NCBI RefSeq assembly: GCF_041146395.1
Contig: NC_091002.1
Span: 4,644,501-4,708,500, forward strand
From: Eulemur rufifrons
Lineage: Eukaryota; Chordata; Mammalia; Primates; Lemuridae
DNA length: 64,000 bases
Direction: 5' to 3'
In this document: piece after piece, positions 1-64,000 of the stretch
Layout of the letters: each line of letters begins with the position of its first letter
Position numbering within the stretch: the first letter of the stretch is position 1
The notes under the pieces: generated by a model
Seen by the model: only the letters and a program-made list of their open reading frames with translations
Told to the model about the DNA's origin: nothing
The model's database searches: none
Translations under genes and position numbers: made by a program

Positions 1-787
1 TCTGCAAAGGGAGAAACATCTCACCGGAACCTTTAGTGGCTTCTTTACTTCTAACCTCAAAACTGACCCTACCATGAGAAAACTCAATTTGTGAAAAACC
101 CAGCTTTTGCTAAAAATCCCACCATTTAATGTGACCTATCCAGATGCTCCAGGGCCACACGAAGCCTTTGGGGGAAACAGTGCTGTCCCATTTTACAAGC
201 GAGGCAGCTGAGGCTCGCAGAGGTTAGGGGTTCACGTGGCTTCACACCTGGAGACCAGGTGAGGCTGCCTAATCCAGCCTCAGGCGCTCTCCACACACAA
301 ATCCGCCTTCCCTAACGACAAGTGCAGGGAGCTAGGGAGGGTGAACTCAGCCAATCCTGCCCACAGCCTGCTTCTGCCATGACCGTGGGACCGGGACATG
401 GCCACACCCATGCACCCACGCGTCGTCTCCAGTGACTTTCACAGACCTCAGCAGCCGCATCGGACAGGGTGGGCCTCACAAAGCTGGAAATATTCACTCT
501 TTGCCGAATCTGTTCTAGAACAATCGTCCCAACTTCCCTGAGGATGCACTTTGATTTATTTCCCGCTCATCATACACATGTCCTCAGTTAGAGAACTATA
601 ACCAGGCCACACGGGCTATGACCAGGGCTTTGGTAGAAGGGCACGCCCTAAGTGTCAGGAGGAAACTGGCCTCCGAGGAGCAGAATATAAGGGAAGGATC
701 CTGAAGTTTCGACTGGAGGAGCCGTCACAAAAACCACATTTCTTTCTGAACAAGGCTGTTCCAAATGACATCCACTCCCTGCATTAC
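1..787 (-). other. ABLIM2: ABLIM2 intron, 5' part
   Basis: It follows the donor gtaatgcagg of the 53-bp exon. One MIR-like stretch (150..300) is seen. The next exon, expected to begin with KSSWLMLKG in family members, is not here. Confidence 0.8.
150..300 (-). mobile_element. MIR SINE fragment
   Basis: Antisense MIR core: cattttacaagcgaggcagc then gaggctcgcagaggttaggg. Confidence 0.55.
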
Positions 788-60691
<59,904 letters not shown>

Positions 60692-60839
60692 CTGAAACAA
60701 GAGAGCTCGTCACCAGCCAGGCCCACCTTCCGGCCCAGAGCACCAGACCACCGCCACCCCCTAGGGCCTCACAGAGATGGGTGCCACAGGCCCAGGACAC
60801 AGGGCCTCCCCCACCAGGCGCTGCTGTGTCCCTGCTAGT

Positions 60840-60990
60840 GGGATCTCAGGTAGTCACTGACCTCTGAGCCTCAGTTTCCTCATCTGTACAAATGGGCAGG
60901 ATCACAGTGCTCGAGACTGTGGGAAGACCTGCTGAGGGCCAGCCCGGAGCTTGGCACGTGGCAATCAGCCTGGCTGCCTGGACCACTGGC
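60840..60990 (+). mobile_element. MIR SINE fragment
   Basis: Sense MIR: ctctgagcctcagtttcctc, atctgtacaaatgggcagg. Confidence 0.7.
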
Positions 60991-61064
60991 CTCCCCCAGC
61001 CCACCGTGCCGTCTGCCCACACAGGGTCTTTGTTCACGCCAGTTCAATCCCCATGGCTGTAACC

Positions 61065-61300
61065 ACTGTTGACTGTCCACTGTGTGCCAGGTGCCAGGTG
61101 CTACAGTAGATACCTTATGTGTGTGCCTCCTTTAATGACTTTAGGACATTTGTCCAAGTTGGTATGTGCTTCATTTTCTCTCTATAGGTGAGAAACTGAA
61201 GTTCAGAGAGGATAGTTAACTCTTCCAAGGACACACAGCTGACACATGTCAGAACCAGAGTCAAGCCAAGCCCTGTCTGGCTCCAAAGTTCCACGATTTG
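61065..61300 (-). mobile_element. MIR SINE fragment
   Basis: Antisense MIR: ggtgagaaactgaagttcag, ccaaggacacacagctgaca. Confidence 0.7.
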
Positions 61301-62329
61301 CCTAAGTGGACCTCTAAGAGGGCAGCGTCCTTGAAGATGTCAAGGGGCTGTACAATCAGATCCTGTCTTTATTTAAAATTCTGGTATATTGTTCAAAATG
61401 GATTATTTTGCATTTATTTCAATTTTTAAAACTACTGCATTAAAATATCATTTACCTTGATTACTGAGTTTTTGGTGCTCTCTTAAATTCTGCATCCAAA
61501 GCGAGTGCCTGGAGGGATGCTGGGTGTGGGGCAGCAGCGACCCCACCCCGCAGCTGAGGACTTCCTCTTTGAGACTGAGAGACAGCTCAGGTTGCTGCTG
61601 TGTGGCAAGCCGAGGCCAGGCCTCCTGCAGACAGGGGCCCAGGCACACCCTGAGACACATCTGTCCTGGACACCTGCTGCCACTGAGCTGCTGGCAGCTG
61701 CTGGGCCACTCCCGTCGCCAGCTCGGCCTGGCCAGAGGACCTGGTGCCTCGGTGGGCAGAAGCCTGCAGAAGGACCCGGATGTGCCCCTTTGAGCTCCCT
61801 GCTTCAACACCTTCTTGGGCTTCCAGACCCCAGGCACTCAAGAGATAGTGGATTCACTGTCGAATGGGTGCGTGAATGAATGAACGCACAAGTGAAGGGC
61901 TGCCGCTCCCCCAGGAGGCTGAGCTCAGCCTGCTCTCTCCCGAGGGGCTACGGCCCCGCCTCCCCATGGGCCGAGCCGCCTCTGATAAAGCCCAGCTATA
62001 GCCCCCCACTGTGTGCGGCCGGCATTCAGGGCCCTTGTTCACGCAGCAGGTGTGTTCTTGGGCTCCCATTCGGCCAGTCCCTGCTCTTGAAGACCCAGGA
62101 GAAATACAGGCTGAGCTGAGCCCAGGGCCCCAGGCTTGTTGGATGGTCCTGCAGTCCTCTCACCCGCCAGCTGTCCTGGGGCCTCTGCAGCCCTGAGGCC
62201 TCGTGCCTGGCCCTCTGCGCTAGTGCTGTGGTTTGCCTCTCCCTCTCGGAGTCTTGCAGCCTCCCGGTGATGGTGGACCTTGGGACAGAGTGGGAGCCCC
62301 CATCCCTGGATGTGCTCTGGGCGAATCTC

Positions 62330-62440
62330 TGGCGGGTAACCCAGAGCACGTTACGCAACCTCTCTGAACTCCTGTCTCTCACCCATAAAATGGGCCCAAC
62401 AACACCTGCATCGCAGGGGTGTCATTCATTCATGCATTCC
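62330..62440 (+). mobile_element. MIR SINE fragment
   Basis: Sense MIR: cacgttacgcaacctctctg, ctctcacccataaaatggg. Confidence 0.6.
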
Positions 62441-62519
62441 TCATCCACTGGACACACGGCACGGCACGCTTGAGCATACTGCCTGCACTCGGGGTGGGGG
62501 GCTGAGTAAGGTAGCTATT

Positions 62520-63916
62520 ATTTTATTTATTCCACTTTATTGAGGTGCGTCTTGAAAATTTACACACCCACGTAACCACCACCACAATCAAAATATAGAA
62601 CATTTTGTCCACCACAAAAAGTCCCCTGTGACTATCTACAATCACCCCCCACCCCCACCTCCGGCCCCAGGCACCGTGGTCAGCTTTGTCACCATGGACA
62701 GATTTGTCCCTTCTGGAACTGCACGTCAGCGAATCATGTTGCAGGTAGTCTTTGGCGTTTTGTGCAGCACAACGTGTCTGCGGTTCGCCCGTGTTGTTGC
62801 ACATACGACAGTTTGTTCCTCTTTATGGCCGAGTGTGCGAGGCTAAACCACAGCAGGTGTTCCGCTCGGAGGCTCAAGGGCGTTTGGGTCATTTCCAGTT
62901 TGGGGCTGTTACATATAAAGCTGCTAAGAACATTTGCCGACAAATCTTTTTGTAGACATATGCTTTCATTTCTCTTGGGTAAATACACAAGAGTGAGATT
63001 TCTGATCATATGCTAAGTGTATATTTAACTTTAAAGAAACTGCCAAACTAGTTTCTATAGGAGCTGCACCATTTTGCATTAACAATGTATGAAAATTGAT
63101 TTTGCTTTGTGTCCTCACCAACACTTATCATTATCCATCTTTCTGGTTTAGCCACTCTAGAGGACAGATGACAGCATTTCACTGTGGCTTTGATTTCGTC
63201 CCTTGATGACTAATGACGTAAAGCCCTGTTTAATGTATTTGTTGGTCATTCATATCTATTCTCTTGTGAAGTCTCTGTTAAACTCTTTTGCCCATTTTTA
63301 TCCCTTTTTTTGTTCTTCTTATTATCAAGTTGTGAAAGTTCTTTGTGTATTTTGTATACCAGTCCTACATCAGACGTACGAGTCTAACTGTTCTCTACCA
63401 GCTGATGGTTGACTTTCGCATTTGTTCATTTCATATTTCCTGCAGCCTACAAAACTACCTGTAACTTTATTGTGCAGATCTGCTGGTGACAAATTCTCTT
63501 AGCTTTTGTGTATCTAAAACAGTCTTTATATTTTCTTCATTTTTTTGGTAACAGCTTTATTGACATTTATTTTATTCATATATGATATAATGTACAATTC
63601 AGTGGGTTTTTGTGTATTCAGAGCTGTGCAACCATCACCAGAATCAATTTTAGAACATATTTGTCACCCACAAAAGAAATCCCATATCCTTTAATGTCTT
63701 GTCTTCATTTTTGAAAGTTTTTTTTCCTTGGTATTGAACGGTTTGATAGATATTTTTCTTTCAGCACTTTAGGGATGTTGTTCTATTGTTTGCTGGCATG
63801 CATAGTTTCTGATGAGGAGTCTGTAGTCATTCTTTTGTTCTTCTGTAGATATTTTTTTCTCTTGCTGCTTTTAAGACTTTGTTATCACTGGTCTGCAGCA
63901 ATTTGATTTTGATGGA
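62520..63916 (-). mobile_element. Old L1 fragments, antisense (two 3' ends)
   Basis: Two T-rich L1 starts are visible on the plus strand: ccactttattgaggtgcgtc near 62534 and taacagctttattgacattt near 63550. Between them are typical antisense blocks such as gctgctaagaacatttgcc and ccagtcctacatcagacg. The second copy looks inserted next to or into the first. No intact ORF. Confidence 0.8.
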
Positions 63917-64000
63917 TGATATGGTTTGGACGTTTGGCCCCTCCAAACCTCATGTCAAAATCTGGTCCCCAGAGTTGGAGGTGGGGCTTGGTGGGAGGTG
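63917..64000 (+). mobile_element. Start of a MST/THE1-type MaLR LTR, cut by the window end
   Basis: It begins tgatatggtttgg, the exact start of this LTR class, and continues to ggaggtggggcttggtggga. It follows directly on L1 sequence. Confidence 0.75.

Larger units (their letters stand above)
60692..64000 (-). other. ABLIM2: ABLIM2 intron, 3' part
   Basis: No further exon was found here; the preceding LIM2 exon must be outside the window. The stretch holds MIR copies near 60.9, 61.2 and 62.4 kb, an antisense L1 (62520..63916), and the first 84 bases of a MaLR LTR at the right edge. The region 61.45-62.3 kb shows nothing recognisable. Confidence 0.85.

Noticed and set aside
1..787. The next ABLIM2 exon (KSSWLMLKG...)
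   Set aside because: No matching reading frame with splice sites is present in this short stretch.
60692..64000. The exon with the first part of LIM2
   Set aside because: No C-x2-C LIM pattern with splice sites was found on the minus strand here.

Overview
The window is nuclear DNA of a mammal, almost certainly a strepsirrhine primate and most likely a lemur. There is one full-length Alu (24907..25247) with the lemur/loris sequence type: 'gagcaagagcgagacccc', a middle linker 'aaaaatatatatagaaaaaattagcc' and a tail block 'gctaggctgacgccacggc'. The rest of the repeat content (MIR, L2, old L1, MaLR/MLT1 LTRs, MER5A, MER2) is ordinary for a placental mammal. There are no bacterial-type genes.

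The window lies inside one gene, ABLIM2 (actin-binding LIM protein 2), on the minus strand. Transcription runs from position 64000 towards position 1. Thirteen coding exons can be defined to the base: 60576..60691, 53164..53290, 50373..50466, 39867..39954, 35131..35189, 28773..28850, 23052..23198, 20650..20682, 18106..18226, 16322..16420, 9831..9932, 9245..9298 and 788..840. All have GT-AG borders and matching phases. Spliced, they give 1171 nt: the last base of an Arg codon followed by 390 open codons. They encode the end of LIM domain 2, all of LIM3 and LIM4, and most of the Ser/Pro/Tyr-rich linker. The start codon, LIM1, most of LIM2 and the C-terminal villin headpiece lie outside the window. 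The 33-bp microexon and the 53-bp exon are too short to be found from long ORFs; they were placed by splice signals, phase and recalled family sequence.

Layout from high to low coordinates: 64000-60.7 kb is intron with antisense L1 and the start of a MaLR LTR. 60.7-50.4 kb holds the LIM2/LIM3/LIM4 exons, a 1.35-kb GT-rich minisatellite (54.19-55.54 kb) and a CpG-dense patch (55.55-55.92 kb). 50.4-35.1 kb holds the remaining LIM4 exons, L1, MaLR, MIR and L2 copies and a small GC-rich patch near 48.3 kb. 35.1-16.3 kb holds the linker exons, LTRs, the Alu and MER2. 16.3-0 kb holds the last three exons and long introns.

No tRNA, rRNA, CRISPR or second protein-coding gene was recognised. The longest ORFs (482-629 codons, about 54.0-55.9 kb, minus strand) are products of the CA/GT minisatellite. 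The items most worth checking are the CpG patch as a possible internal promoter, the conserved in-frame microexon, the run of frame-neutral linker exons, and a pair of similar sequences about 2 kb apart (3.0-3.24 and 5.12-5.35 kb) that I could not assign to a known repeat.
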